Shown here: positions 16,952 through 25,459 of the stretch, piece after piece
Layout: each line of letters opens with the position of its first letter
How positions within the stretch are numbered: position 1 is the stretch's first letter
Origin: Gramella sp. Hel_I_59
Lineage (GTDB): Bacteria; Bacteroidota; Bacteroidia; Flavobacteriales; Flavobacteriaceae
Assembly: GCF_006714895.1 (NCBI RefSeq)
Contig: NZ_VFME01000001.1
Location: 3,100,001-3,164,000 of the forward strand
Length of the DNA stretch: 64,000 bases
Direction of reading: 5' to 3'
Translations under genes and position numbers: made by a program
The notes under the pieces: generated by a model
Database searches by the model: none
Told to the model about the DNA's origin: nothing
The model's input: only the letters and a program-made list of their open reading frames with translations

Positions 16952-17740
16952 CTATTTCACCAGAAACCAGTTATTCAGCAGTTTTTCGCGATTATACAAC
17001 ATTTCTTCGCCTGTTTTATGATCATACACAGTCTTACCAGCAAAAGTGCAGATCGCCTGTCCTGCCGCCGTATCCCATTCCATAGTAGGAGCAAAACGCG
17101 GATACTGATCTGCCTTACCTTCAGCTACCATACAAAGCTTCAAAGAACTCCCCTTAGAAATGCTATCTACTTCACCGTGCTTTTCTTCAAGCTGACTGAT
17201 ATAATCTTTAGTTTCTTCTGAAAGATGGGATTTACTGGCTACTACGGTGAATTTTTTATTCAAATTTTTCTTCGGAAGTTTTACTGCGGAAGATTCCAAA
17301 CTTTCCATTCCTTCGAAATCCACGATATCATCGACCTTAAAAGAACCCATATTTTCGGCAGCGTAATACAGTTCCTTAAGCGCCGGAACATAAATCACTC
17401 CCATCACGGGTTTTTGATCCCTAACCAGGGCAATATTTACCGTAAACTCCCCATTTTTCTTGATAAATTCCTTCGTACCATCGATAGGATCCACGATCCA
17501 TAAGCTGGACCAGTTCTTTCGTTCTTCATAGGAAAGATCCCTTCCCTCTTCTGAAAGCACCGGAATATCTGTAGCTGCAAGATGCTGCATGATAATTTCA
17601 TGTGAAGCCAGATCGGCTTTTGTAAGTGGAGAGTCATCTCCTTTAAAATCTACCTCAAAATCTTCATTTTCGTAGATCTCCATAATTCTTTTCCCAGCTT
17701 CCAGTGAAGCTAAGATCGCAATCTCTAAATTCTTTTCCAT
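16952..17740 (-). CDS. cysQ: 3'(2'),5'-bisphosphate nucleotidase
   Basis: Hydrolyses PAP, the by-product of PAPS-dependent sulfation, to AMP. This inositol-monophosphatase-fold protein shows DSPLTKADLASHE, the metal-binding WIVDPIDGTKEF and the C-terminal EWDTAAGQAIC. The ATG at 17740 (262 residues, MEKNLEIAIL) is chosen over an upstream ATG at 17797 because it fits the family N-terminus and avoids a 29-bp overlap with the epimerase gene. Its presence in the same locus as cysCDN supports a sulfation pathway. Confidence 0.93.
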   Translation of the reverse strand: MEKNLEIAILASLEAGKRIMEIYENEDFEVDFKGDDSPLTKADLASHEIIMQHLAATDIPVLSEEGRDLSYEERKNWSSLWIVDPIDGTKEFIKKNGEFTVNIALVRDQKPVMGVIYVPALKELYYAAENMGSFKVDDIVDFEGMESLESSAVKLPKKNLNKKFTVVASKSHLSEETKDYISQLEEKHGEVDSISKGSSLKLCMVAEGKADQYPRFAPTMEWDTAAGQAICTFAGKTVYDHKTGEEMLYNREKLLNNWFLVK

Positions 17741-17768
17741 ATGATGAAAGTCTTCTTGTAATTTGTGA

Positions 17769-18782
17769 TTATTTATAATATCGCTGAAACCATTCAAGAT
17801 ATCTTTTAATTCCTTCTTCTATATCTACCTTTGGCTTATAGCCATAGCGTTCCATAAGCGGCCGGGAGTCTGCCCAGGTTCTATTCACATCCCCCTGCTG
17901 CATGGGCATCAGGTTCTTTTTAGCCTTGATTCTTAACTGCTTTTCAATTTGCTCAATAAAATCCAGCAATTTTACCGGCTGGCTGTTTCCAATATTAAAT
18001 ATGCGGTGGAGTGCATTTTTATCTGTTTCTGAATCATTGATTACCGCTTTCACTCCATTAATGATATCATCTACAAAGGTAAAGTCTCTTTCCAGGTTCC
18101 CTTCGTTAAATACCCGGATCGGTTCTCCATTCTTAATTGCATTTACAAATAGAAACATCGCCATATCTGGTCTTCCCCAGGGTCCGTATACTGTAAAAAA
18201 TCTCAAACCTGTACAGCGAATTCCGTAGAGATGGCTGTAGGTATAAGCCATTAGTTCATTGCTTCGCTTCGTTGCCGCATATAAACTAATAGGCTCATCT
18301 ACTCTGTCTTCTTCAGAAAATGGAACCTTTTTGTTCTGTCCATAGACACTGGAAGAACTGGCATAAACAAAATCTTTAATGTTGTAAAGTCGACAGCATT
18401 CGAGAATGTTGGCAAAACCTACAAGATTACTATCGATGTAAGCCTGAGGATTTTCGATGCTATATCGTACTCCTGCCTGCGCAGCCAGATTGCAAACCAG
18501 GTCTAACTCGTAAACCTTAAAAAGTCCAGGTAAGTTTTCGCGATCCTGAAGATCCATCTTATGGAAAATGAAATCGGGATACTGCTGACTATTCAATGGC
18601 TGATTATATGCGGAATCTGCCGCCGTAATAATTCCTAGTTCAGCAAGACGTGCAATTTTCAGGGATGGGCAGTAATAATCATTAAGATTGTCCAGACCAA
18701 TTACTACATGTCCTTCCTGCAAAAGTTTTTTGCAAAGGTGAAATCCAATAAATCCGGCTGCCCCGGTAACTAATATCTTCAT
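17769..18782 (-). CDS. UDP-glucuronate 4-epimerase-like NAD-dependent epimerase
   Basis: Short-chain epimerase, most like UDP-glucuronate 4-epimerases, giving UDP-galacturonate for glycan synthesis. Features in 337 residues: ILVTGAAGFIGFHLCKKLL (3-21), LDNLNDYYCPSLK after the second strand, SSSSVYGQNKKVPF, the catalytic Tyr in SLYAATKRSNELMAY and the RFFTVYGPWGRPDMA segment. The last two are typical of the glucuronate epimerase group. Substrate is inferred from similarity. It is the second gene after upxY. Confidence 0.88.
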   Translation of the reverse strand: MKILVTGAAGFIGFHLCKKLLQEGHVVIGLDNLNDYYCPSLKIARLAELGIITAADSAYNQPLNSQQYPDFIFHKMDLQDRENLPGLFKVYELDLVCNLAAQAGVRYSIENPQAYIDSNLVGFANILECCRLYNIKDFVYASSSSVYGQNKKVPFSEEDRVDEPISLYAATKRSNELMAYTYSHLYGIRCTGLRFFTVYGPWGRPDMAMFLFVNAIKNGEPIRVFNEGNLERDFTFVDDIINGVKAVINDSETDKNALHRIFNIGNSQPVKLLDFIEQIEKQLRIKAKKNLMPMQQGDVNRTWADSRPLMERYGYKPKVDIEEGIKRYLEWFQRYYK

Positions 18783-18896
18783 AAAGATTATAAGCTCAAA
18801 TGATCAACAACTGCAGAGTTTGATTGCCTCCTAACAGTTCGTTGCTAAAATATTGGATTAAACCGATAAATTATAATATTAAGGAGCTAAGTGTTC

Positions 18897-19370
18897 CTAA
18901 ACTACGTCGTGCACGCTGGCAGTAAGTATCCAGCCCAGTTCTTCGAGGATCAGTTTTAGCTTTTTATCACCAACCTCTTTGATCACTGCCGTTTGATTCG
19001 CCATTTTACCCGATTTTAGTTTTACCTGATCTCCGGGTTTGAACTGGGTAACTTCCAGATCTGAGATCTTATCATTATTAAGCCAGGACCGTATTGCTTT
19101 GATTTCAGCATCCTTAGCAATAGCCGGTTTATGAAGCCATTGTAGAAAATTAACCACACCGGGCGCATCAAAGACCTTTGACCTCTCACTTTCAGCGATA
19201 TTTACAAAGATATAGGATCTGAATAATGGAACCGTGACTTTCTTCTTACGGTCACTCCATTGACGGACTTCCACGATGGTAGGACAGAATACTTCTATTC
19301 CCATTCTGGATAGATATTCTGAAGTTTTGATCTCGTGTTGTGATTTGGTTCTTGCTACGTACCAGGGCAT
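18897..19370 (-). CDS. UpxY-family transcription antiterminator (NusG-like)
   Basis: A 157-residue NusG-type protein that starts MPWYVARTKSQHEIKTSEYL, the NGN-domain pattern, with a C-terminal KOW-like region (about residues 105-150, FKPGDQVKLKSGKMANQTAVIKEV). UpxY proteins sit first in Bacteroidota capsular operons and let RNA polymerase read through the long locus. Here it heads the minus-strand run to rfbB and probably acts on its own leader. The left half (manC onward) lies beyond the lasso cluster and may need a separate promoter. Confidence 0.9.
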   Translation of the reverse strand: MPWYVARTKSQHEIKTSEYLSRMGIEVFCPTIVEVRQWSDRKKKVTVPLFRSYIFVNIAESERSKVFDAPGVVNFLQWLHKPAIAKDAEIKAIRSWLNNDKISDLEVTQFKPGDQVKLKSGKMANQTAVIKEVGDKKLKLILEELGWILTASVHDVV

Positions 19371-19632
19371 ACTGCGATAGGTTTAATGAATGTTCAGTTT
19401 CACAGTAGGGTGCATAAACTATTCTGATGCAAAGTTCGGAAATTTCAGGCAGGGGAACAATTTTTTACAACCTTCAAATCGATCGTCTGTAACATTACTA
19501 GAAGTTGTGGAGCTGAGGTTAATTAAATGGTCGTTATCATCTCGGAAGACAGACGATAATAAAATTTCGACGAATTTATAATGTTGAGGTTCGCTTTTGA
19601 TTTGGGACGATCTAAATTGATTTTACAGGCTT

Positions 19633-19892
19633 CCTTCGACAGGTTCAGGATGGCGGCAGTGTCTTATCTAAAACCTATTATTTGATAAGAAATATTGGTA
19701 TAATATTCGACTACCTATTCTCTGATTTTCTTTGACGAACATCCTTCGACAGGCTCAGGATGGCAACTAAGCTATTATAAGATTACACACTATGAGATTT
19801 ACTGATATGAAATTTCATTTCATAAACAACTTTGTGAGTATCCTTGGGCAAGCACCTTTCTTCAAACTTCCTTCGACAGGCTCGGGACAAGC
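19633..19892. repeat. Three dispersed CCTTCGACAGG repeats
   Basis: Copies at 19633-19654, 19743-19764 and 19870-19892 share CCTTCGACAGGyTCrGGA. Their spacing is irregular (110 and 127 bp) and their orientation is the same. The core equals that of the in-frame repeats in fcl at 10-72. Confidence 0.85.
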
Positions 19893-19919
19893 TTATCGCC
19901 CAGTCAATATATAAAACAA

Positions 19920-19949
19920 AAAAACCCAAACTTTTCAGTTTGGGTTTTT
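19920..19949. terminator. Terminator hairpin at left element end (former tRNA-Gln terminator)
   Basis: The 13-bp perfect stem AAAAACCCAAACT/AGTTTGGGTTTTT with loop TTTC works in both directions. It lies just outside the left attachment repeat. Before the element integrated it would have followed tRNA-Gln directly. Confidence 0.85.
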
Positions 19950-19953
19950 AACA

Positions 19954-19975
19954 TTCTTGTTGGCCTACTAGGGCT
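19954..19975. repeat. Left attachment site of the element
   Basis: This is an exact 22-bp copy of the sequence at 43511-43532. It reproduces only the 3'-terminal bases of tRNA-Gln, then diverges. Confidence 0.88.
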
Positions 19976-20086
19976 ACTAGACTTTTTTCATAATTTTTAA
20001 CTAGTATTAACTCCATATGTTACAGTATACCTCCCATTTGTTTAACCATAATTAATCGATATTAATCATCTTTAGAAAAACTTTTT

Positions 20087-20110
20087 CCCCCTATAAAGCC
20101 CCCTGTTTAA
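20087..20110. repeat. Integrase arm-type repeat, left end
   Basis: CCCCCTATAAAGCCCCCTGT continues with TTAA. It holds two direct CCCCCTrT units 12 bp apart. A near copy lies at 43451-43474 inside the right end, in the same orientation. Confidence 0.6.
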
Positions 20111-20170
20111 TCAATTTTAATTAGTTTTAATAAGAATTCTACTACATCCTATTAACTTCAGTTCAAATAT

Positions 20171-21406
20171 ATGCAGGTATCATTTACCCTTCGAAAAGAT
20201 AAGATCACCAAAAGTGGGCTGATGCCTGTAAGAATGTTGATCACCTCTAATGGCGAGCGAATTCGAAAAAGTGTGCGCAATGTAAAAACCCTAGAGAAGT
20301 ATTGGAAAAATCAAAGAATTAAACCTAATCTGAAATCTGAGGATTATAATTTTCATGTAGAATATAATAAACAGCTAGATGATCTTGAAAACAAGGTTAA
20401 ACTAATATTTCGATATGCCCTTTTGAACGACATTGAGGCTGACAAGAATTACATTCTTCAACAGTTAGATAACAAAAACTTTGGTAAAAATTCCATCGCT
20501 CCCAAATTCATTGATTCGTTTGATGAGTTTATAGAAACTAATCGCAGCTCTAAAGCGGAGGGTACAATAAAGAAATATGTATCAACAATAAATTTCATCA
20601 AAGACTTTCAACAGTATTCAAATTATGATCTAAGCTTCAATAATATTGATTTGAACTTCTATGAAAAGTTTCGCGATTATGCCTTTAATGAAAGGAATAC
20701 TCTAAATAATTATTTTGGACGACTTATAGCTGGAATCAAAACTTTTATGAACTGGGCTTATGAAAGAAATTATCATGAGAACCTTGAGTTTAAAAAATTT
20801 AAAACGATTCACAATACTATCGAAGTTATTTACTTAACGATGGATGAATTGATGGCGCTTTATAACTATAAGTTTGATTCCAAGAGACTAGAACACGTTA
20901 GAGATTTCTATTGTATGGGTGCGTTCACCGGACTCCGTTTCAGTGATTTGAGCCAACTTAAGCCATCTAATATTTACCCTGATGAAATTCGGCTAAGTAT
21001 TCAAAAAACTAAAAGCATAGGACATGTAACACCTCTCAATAATTTTTCTAAAGCGATACTTAAAAAGTATGCTGGTACCATCTACGAACCTATTCCTTCC
21101 ATTTCTGGACAAAAGTTTAATAAGTATATAAAAGAATGTTGCAAGAAAGTCGGAATAGATACACCGGTTAATACCACAAGATATATTGGCCAAAGACGAG
21201 TAGATAAAGTACAACCAAAGCATGAGCTCATCACTAGTCACACCGCCAAAAAAAGCTTTATTACGAATTCCCTTATTTTGGGTATGAAAGAGATGGTTGT
21301 TCGAAATATAACTGGAAATATTGATGAAAAATCATTTAAGCGTTACGTAGAAATTGCTGAAGATTTTAAAAAGCAGGAAATGGATAATACCTGGAACAAA
21401 TTATAA
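20171..21406 (+). CDS. Tyrosine recombinase (element integrase)
   Basis: This 411-residue site-specific recombinase of the Bacteroidota conjugative/mobilizable element type should catalyse integration and excision at tRNA-Gln. An Arm-binding N-terminus (1-90) is followed by a SAM-like core-binding domain (about 110-205) and a catalytic domain. Arg256 (FTGLRFSDL), His357 (SHTAKKSF) and the nucleophile Tyr392 (FKRYVEIAE) are visible. The usual H-x-x-R is H-x-x-K here (Lys360), and the usual GH before the Tyr is GN, so two catalytic positions deviate. It begins 196 bp inside the left repeat. Confidence 0.93.
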   Translation: MQVSFTLRKDKITKSGLMPVRMLITSNGERIRKSVRNVKTLEKYWKNQRIKPNLKSEDYNFHVEYNKQLDDLENKVKLIFRYALLNDIEADKNYILQQLDNKNFGKNSIAPKFIDSFDEFIETNRSSKAEGTIKKYVSTINFIKDFQQYSNYDLSFNNIDLNFYEKFRDYAFNERNTLNNYFGRLIAGIKTFMNWAYERNYHENLEFKKFKTIHNTIEVIYLTMDELMALYNYKFDSKRLEHVRDFYCMGAFTGLRFSDLSQLKPSNIYPDEIRLSIQKTKSIGHVTPLNNFSKAILKKYAGTIYEPIPSISGQKFNKYIKECCKKVGIDTPVNTTRYIGQRRVDKVQPKHELITSHTAKKSFITNSLILGMKEMVVRNITGNIDEKSFKRYVEIAEDFKKQEMDNTWNKL

Positions 21407-22566
21407 TGAAAGATTATTACGCTAAAAGAGTACTATTTGAGAAAAAGAAAGAGGAGCTAGAAAACAATTATGCTTCTAAGCATCCGACATTATATGATCG
21501 GATCATTTCCTTGGAACAGATGAACTATTTAAATTTAATTGATAGAACATTTTTTCTAATTAAACTAAGAGAAGACTTCTATTTTGAACATAAAGAGATA
21601 TTAGGCTCTGAAACGGAAGAACCCAAAGAACTAAATTATCCAGAATTACCTGGGATCGACCACTTATTGAATAACTATTCAATCGAAGATCATATCATTA
21701 AAACTGACAACCGTCTTACTAAAAAAATCAGGGATAATTTTAGAGATATACGAATAGCTTACAACTTAGGTGATTTTCAATATATTATGAAAAACGATAG
21801 ACCAACTTTATTCCATGACCCAAATCTCCTTTGTATCTCACCCTTTCTTTATGATCTTGATACTTGGTTTAAAATTATTAGAAATGATATTTCTAAGATA
21901 AATATTCAACCTGTCATACGAGGTGAAAAGAAGACTGAAAACGTTGAAGAGTATTTAGGTATTAAGAATAAGCTCAAATTTGTTCCAATTGAAATAGAGA
22001 GAAGAATTGGTTATCCACTTATTAAAAATTACTTAAACCCTTTTCAGGTAGTTTTAAACATTGATACCCCATTACTTTTATCGATGCTAGATACTCTAAA
22101 ATTTAATCACTTAACCGGATCTCTTAGCTTTGATTCCCTAACCAGGAAAGAACTAAATGCTTCCGAAAAACTTGAACTCAGAGGGATTTTAAAATTGAAG
22201 CATGACAAACAAAGCCTTTATAGAGTATTCTCAACTTTCTTTAAGCACTTAGATATAGAAGAAATTAATTATAAAAATGAATTACGCTCCTTCATTGAAT
22301 TCTTCCATATAGAAAATGAACAGCACATCCATAAGAGTATTCCTGATTTTAATTTTCTAAGTAGAGATTGGAAAGACTTCGCAGGACTTTTAAAATATCT
22401 TCGGGATAAGAAAGCAATAGTTTCAGAGGTCAAAAGCCTTTATCGGTTATTTAATAGTTTAAATATTGAACATAATCATACGAAATCAACATTCAACACT
22501 TACTACAGAAAAGAAGTAGATCTACCTAAAAATTATATAAAATCATTAAACTTCTATCTTCTTTAA
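21406..22566 (+). CDS. Unknown protein coupled to the integrase; weakly RteC-like
   Basis: A 386-residue protein whose ATG shares its first base with the integrase stop, so the two are translationally coupled. It is charged and helical, with no membrane segment or signal. The C-terminal 130 residues (LLKYLRDKKAIVSEV, then SLYRLFNSLNIEHNHTKSTF, then a basic end) resemble the C-terminus of RteC, a regulator of excision in Bacteroides elements. The resemblance is by pattern only. Position after the integrase fits a recombination-control role. Confidence 0.6.
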   Translation: MKDYYAKRVLFEKKKEELENNYASKHPTLYDRIISLEQMNYLNLIDRTFFLIKLREDFYFEHKEILGSETEEPKELNYPELPGIDHLLNNYSIEDHIIKTDNRLTKKIRDNFRDIRIAYNLGDFQYIMKNDRPTLFHDPNLLCISPFLYDLDTWFKIIRNDISKINIQPVIRGEKKTENVEEYLGIKNKLKFVPIEIERRIGYPLIKNYLNPFQVVLNIDTPLLLSMLDTLKFNHLTGSLSFDSLTRKELNASEKLELRGILKLKHDKQSLYRVFSTFFKHLDIEEINYKNELRSFIEFFHIENEQHIHKSIPDFNFLSRDWKDFAGLLKYLRDKKAIVSEVKSLYRLFNSLNIEHNHTKSTFNTYYRKEVDLPKNYIKSLNFYLL

Positions 22567-22586
22567 AAATTTAATTTTCCTTGGTA

Positions 22587-22597
22587 CCCCCTATTAA
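22587..22597. repeat. Single internal copy of the CCCCCTAT motif
   Basis: CCCCCTATTAA lies between the integrase operon and the HTH gene, and matches one half of the end repeats at 20087 and 43451. Confidence 0.4.
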
Positions 22598-22705
22598 TTA
22601 AATAATGAACATCCTATTTCAAAAAAGGATCTAGAAACCACCCACCCATTTATAGAATTTAGTAGAACAAAACAGAAATGAATTGTTTAACTAAATCTAT
22701 TAATT

Positions 22706-22999
22706 ATGTACAAACCCATTCTTTATGGTTTCACAAAAAAAGACCTAGAACATACTGTTGAACTGGTCGTAAACAGGATTCGGAAAACCGAGTTAGTAAA
22801 TCAGACCGTTATAGACCCAAAGGAAGATCGATTATCCCAAAAAGAGGCAGCTAAATTATTTGGTAAAACTGAGCAATGCTTAATTGGGTGGAGAAAAAAG
22901 AAACTTATCCCATTCTATAAAATAGCAGGTTCCGTATTCTATTCTAAAAGAGAACTTCTCGAAACCGCCCGAAATAATCCCGACTTGGTTAAATCTTAA
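22706..22999 (+). CDS. Helix-turn-helix protein, excisionase-like
   Basis: A 97-residue protein with a MerR/excisionase-type winged helix in its C-terminal half: LSQKEAAKLFGKTEQCLIGWRKKKLIPFYKIAGSVFYSKREL (around 47-88). Such proteins in Bacteroidota elements act as excision or replication-control factors. The gene stands alone, followed after 9 bp by a hairpin. Confidence 0.8.
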   Translation: MYKPILYGFTKKDLEHTVELVVNRIRKTELVNQTVIDPKEDRLSQKEAAKLFGKTEQCLIGWRKKKLIPFYKIAGSVFYSKRELLETARNNPDLVKS

Positions 23000-23008
23000 C
23001 CAAAAAAA

Positions 23009-23030
23009 ACGTGGAGCTGTCACTCCACGT
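23009..23030 (+). terminator. Hairpin after the HTH gene
   Basis: A perfect 8-bp stem ACGTGGAG/CTCCACGT with a 6-nt loop, followed by CTAATTCTTTTT. The T-run is displaced, so termination is likely but not certain. Confidence 0.6.
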
Positions 23031-23105
23031 CTAATTCTTTTTACAACCGTTTAACTAGTTGAAAGCTATGCAAATATACGGCTTTTCAACCAAAAAAATC
23101 ATTTT

Positions 23106-24293
23106 ATGAAAGCTAAAAGTAGTTTCTATGGATTTGAAAACCCAAAGAATAAAACCGTTTACCATCAAACTTCAGATTACATCTTTTCCAAATACAAATT
23201 GCGCTACAATGAAATATCCCATGATTACGAAATACGACTCTTAAATGATACTAAATGGGATATATTGAATCTACAGTCTTTATTAATTGAACTTGAAAGT
23301 GAGGGCATAAAGATTTCAATAGCTAAACTCGAAATCTTTATCAAATCTGATTTTATAGAGTCCTATAACCCTATACGTGACTATTTTGAGAATTTACCGG
23401 AGTGGGACCAAGTTGATTGGATAAAAAAATATGCCGAGTATGTCCCAGTAGAATTTGCGGACCAATTCCAATATAACTTTAAAAAGTTTTTAGTTCGTGC
23501 TGTAAGATGTGCATTAGAACCTAATTATGTAAACAAACAATGCTTTGTCCTGGTACATCCAGGTCAGAATTCTGGTAAATCTTCCTGGTGCCGAGACATA
23601 TGTCCGCCTGAATTGGAGGCATATTATACTGAAGAAATTGGCCATGGAAAAGATGCAAACATTCAATTAACCAGGAATTTCCTAATTGTTTTTGACGATT
23701 TTGATGGTGAAAATAAAAAAGACTTAGGTTCTCGGAAAGCTATGATGTCTAAGATGAGAATCAACGAGAGACTTCCATACGATCGTAAAAATTCTAAACT
23801 CCCACGTATATGCTCATTTCTAGGATCAACCAACGAATTCACTTTCCTAAAAGATGAAACTGGTTCCGTTCGGTGGCTTTGTTTTGAAATGAAAGGTAAA
23901 ATCGATTTCAAATATAAAGCGGAAATAGGTATAAATAATATTTGGGCTCAGGCTTATTATTTAGCCTACCAGGATAAATCTTTTGATCCAACCTTGACTC
24001 TGGAAGATATCCGATTAAATGAGATTCGAAATTCTAAATACCGAGAATTATCTCAGGAAGAAGAAATTCTTACAAAGTACTATTACCCAGGAAAAGATAT
24101 GACTGATTTCTTAACTGCAACAGAAATTACCAATGACCTTAATTCTCTCAATTTGTCTTTAAGTAAGATAAATATGGGAAGAGCACTTAGCGCTCAAAAT
24201 TTTCCGAGAGTGAAACATCCAAAGCGACAACTGTATGGCTATTTAGCGAAACCTCTATTCAAAGTTAGCCCTTGGGAATTAGAAAATAAATAA
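23106..24293 (+). CDS. VapE/VirE-type replication helicase
   Basis: A 395-residue protein of the virulence-associated E family, P-loop helicases used for replication by phages and integrative elements. The P-loop GQNSGKSSW (around 153-161) is followed by NFLIVFDDFDGENKKD (Walker B-like), then KMRINERLPYDRK and FLGSTNEFTFLKDETGSVRW, which are family-typical blocks. It precedes the iteron-like cluster and the primase gene, so it probably works with them at the element's origin. Confidence 0.88.
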   Translation: MKAKSSFYGFENPKNKTVYHQTSDYIFSKYKLRYNEISHDYEIRLLNDTKWDILNLQSLLIELESEGIKISIAKLEIFIKSDFIESYNPIRDYFENLPEWDQVDWIKKYAEYVPVEFADQFQYNFKKFLVRAVRCALEPNYVNKQCFVLVHPGQNSGKSSWCRDICPPELEAYYTEEIGHGKDANIQLTRNFLIVFDDFDGENKKDLGSRKAMMSKMRINERLPYDRKNSKLPRICSFLGSTNEFTFLKDETGSVRWLCFEMKGKIDFKYKAEIGINNIWAQAYYLAYQDKSFDPTLTLEDIRLNEIRNSKYRELSQEEEILTKYYYPGKDMTDFLTATEITNDLNSLNLSLSKINMGRALSAQNFPRVKHPKRQLYGYLAKPLFKVSPWELENK

Positions 24294-24504
24294 ATATTAA
24301 AATCATCTTACCTATTTACCTAGATAAAGGTGATTCCCTAAATATCAAGTATTTCAAATAGGTAAGATCAATGAATTAAAGTCACCTTCAGCTTACCTCA
24401 ATTAGAGACCTTAGGTAAGACAGGTGACTTAATTAAGCATTGATTACAACTTCAAATAACTGATTATCAATACATAGGTAAGAAGGTAATTTAAAATTTT
24501 AAAA
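24294..24504. repeat. Iteron-like cluster of AGGTAAG motifs, candidate replication origin
   Basis: Three exact copies of TAGGTAAGA (24359-24367, 24412-24420, 24475-24483), two inverted copies CTTACCT (24307-24313, 24392-24398), and a divergent inverted pair GTCACCT (24381-24387) / AGGTGAC (24422-24428) fill the 211-bp gap between the helicase and primase genes. Such dense repeats next to replication genes usually mark an origin or an autoregulatory operator. Confidence 0.65.
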
Positions 24505-25359
24505 ATGAAAAAAACGATAAATTGTGAGTCAGCCAAAAAAATCGACTTGCTTGATTTACTGCAACAATTGAATGCAGTATGTAAAAGAGAAAATAATAAT
24601 GAAGCCTGGTTTCTCAGTCCTTTCCGTAACGAAACTATACCCTCTTTTAAAGTTTCAAAAAGATTAAATAAATGGTATGATCACGGGGAAGGAATTGGGG
24701 GAAACCCTATTGACTTGATTACCCGTTTAGAAAATTGCTCAGTAAGCAGTGCATTAAGCTTTTTAGGTGAAGGTTCTTTTTCTTTTCAACAGCAGAAAAT
24801 TTCAAAAGGAAAAGAGGAATTTAAGTATGAAGTTCTTAAAGAACAGAATTTACAGAATAGAGCGTTATTAAATTATCTTAAATCCAGAGGTATATCTCAA
24901 ACTATAGCAAAAACCTATTGTTTTGAAGTTTACTTTAATAGCCAGGGTAAGAAATACTTCGCCATTGCATTCAGAAACAATTCAGGTGGCACAGAGCTTC
25001 GCAATAAATATTTTAAAGGTTGTAAAGGTGCAAAAGATATTACCACTATTAATAACAACTCGCACACAGTAAAAATTTTCGAAGGTTTTATAGACTTCCT
25101 TACTTATCAGGATTATTTTTCCTTCAATTCAAATGCTTCTGATTTTATCATATGTAATTCCACAGCATTAGTTCGAAAAGCAGCTCCCCTCCTAAATAAT
25201 TATAAATCTATAGAGATATTCTTTGATAATGATGATGCCGGTAGACGTGGTCTCAAATCCCTAAAAAGTTGTAGAGAAAATGTCATAGACAATAGTTCGA
25301 AATACAAAGATTTCAAGGACTTAAATGAATTCATCATGAACTCTAAACCTCATAAATAA
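24505..25359 (+). CDS. Toprim primase with a degenerate CHC2-like domain
   Basis: A 284-residue mobile-element primase. The N-terminal part (about 1-95) follows the CHC2 primase pattern (FLSPFRNETIPSFKVSK, YDHGEGIGGNPIDLI) but lacks the zinc-binding Cys and His, as is common in Bacteroidota elements. The C-terminal Toprim domain has the Glu in VKIFEGFIDFL and Asp residues in EIFFDNDDAGRRG. It would prime DNA synthesis at the adjacent repeat cluster together with the VapE-like helicase. Confidence 0.88.
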   Translation: MKKTINCESAKKIDLLDLLQQLNAVCKRENNNEAWFLSPFRNETIPSFKVSKRLNKWYDHGEGIGGNPIDLITRLENCSVSSALSFLGEGSFSFQQQKISKGKEEFKYEVLKEQNLQNRALLNYLKSRGISQTIAKTYCFEVYFNSQGKKYFAIAFRNNSGGTELRNKYFKGCKGAKDITTINNNSHTVKIFEGFIDFLTYQDYFSFNSNASDFIICNSTALVRKAAPLLNNYKSIEIFFDNDDAGRRGLKSLKSCRENVIDNSSKYKDFKDLNEFIMNSKPHK

Positions 25360-25387
25360 TTAATTAAACAGAGTGGCATTTCAAGAG

Positions 25388-25418
25388 GTGTGCTTGTGGC
25401 CCAAAGGCCAAAACACAC
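25388..25418. other. Candidate oriT hairpin upstream of mobC
   Basis: An imperfect inverted repeat, GTGTG-n5-GGCC/GGCC-n4-CACAC, lies 42 bp before the mobC start. Transfer origins in mobilizable elements often sit here as a hairpin next to the nick site. The nick site itself cannot be placed. Confidence 0.45.
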
Positions 25419-25459
25419 TCTTGTTTTGCTCATTCTATTCACAAAAAGAAAACAAGAAA

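Larger units (their letters stand above)
19371..20170. other. Intergenic region: upxY leader, short repeats, terminator, left element end
   Basis: This 800-bp gap holds the untranslated region upstream of upxY (19371-19620), three dispersed TTCGACAGG repeats, a terminator at 19920-19949, the left attachment repeat at 19954-19975 and an integrase arm-type repeat at 20087-20110. No gene is seen. Confidence 0.75.

Noticed and set aside
19954..19975. Second tRNA-Gln fragment
   Set aside because: Only the 3'-terminal bases are present; the rest is absent, so it is an attachment-site copy.
24294..24504. Possible CRISPR array from AGGTAAG repeats
   Set aside because: Units are only 7-9 bp, in both directions and irregularly spaced; no cas genes are present.
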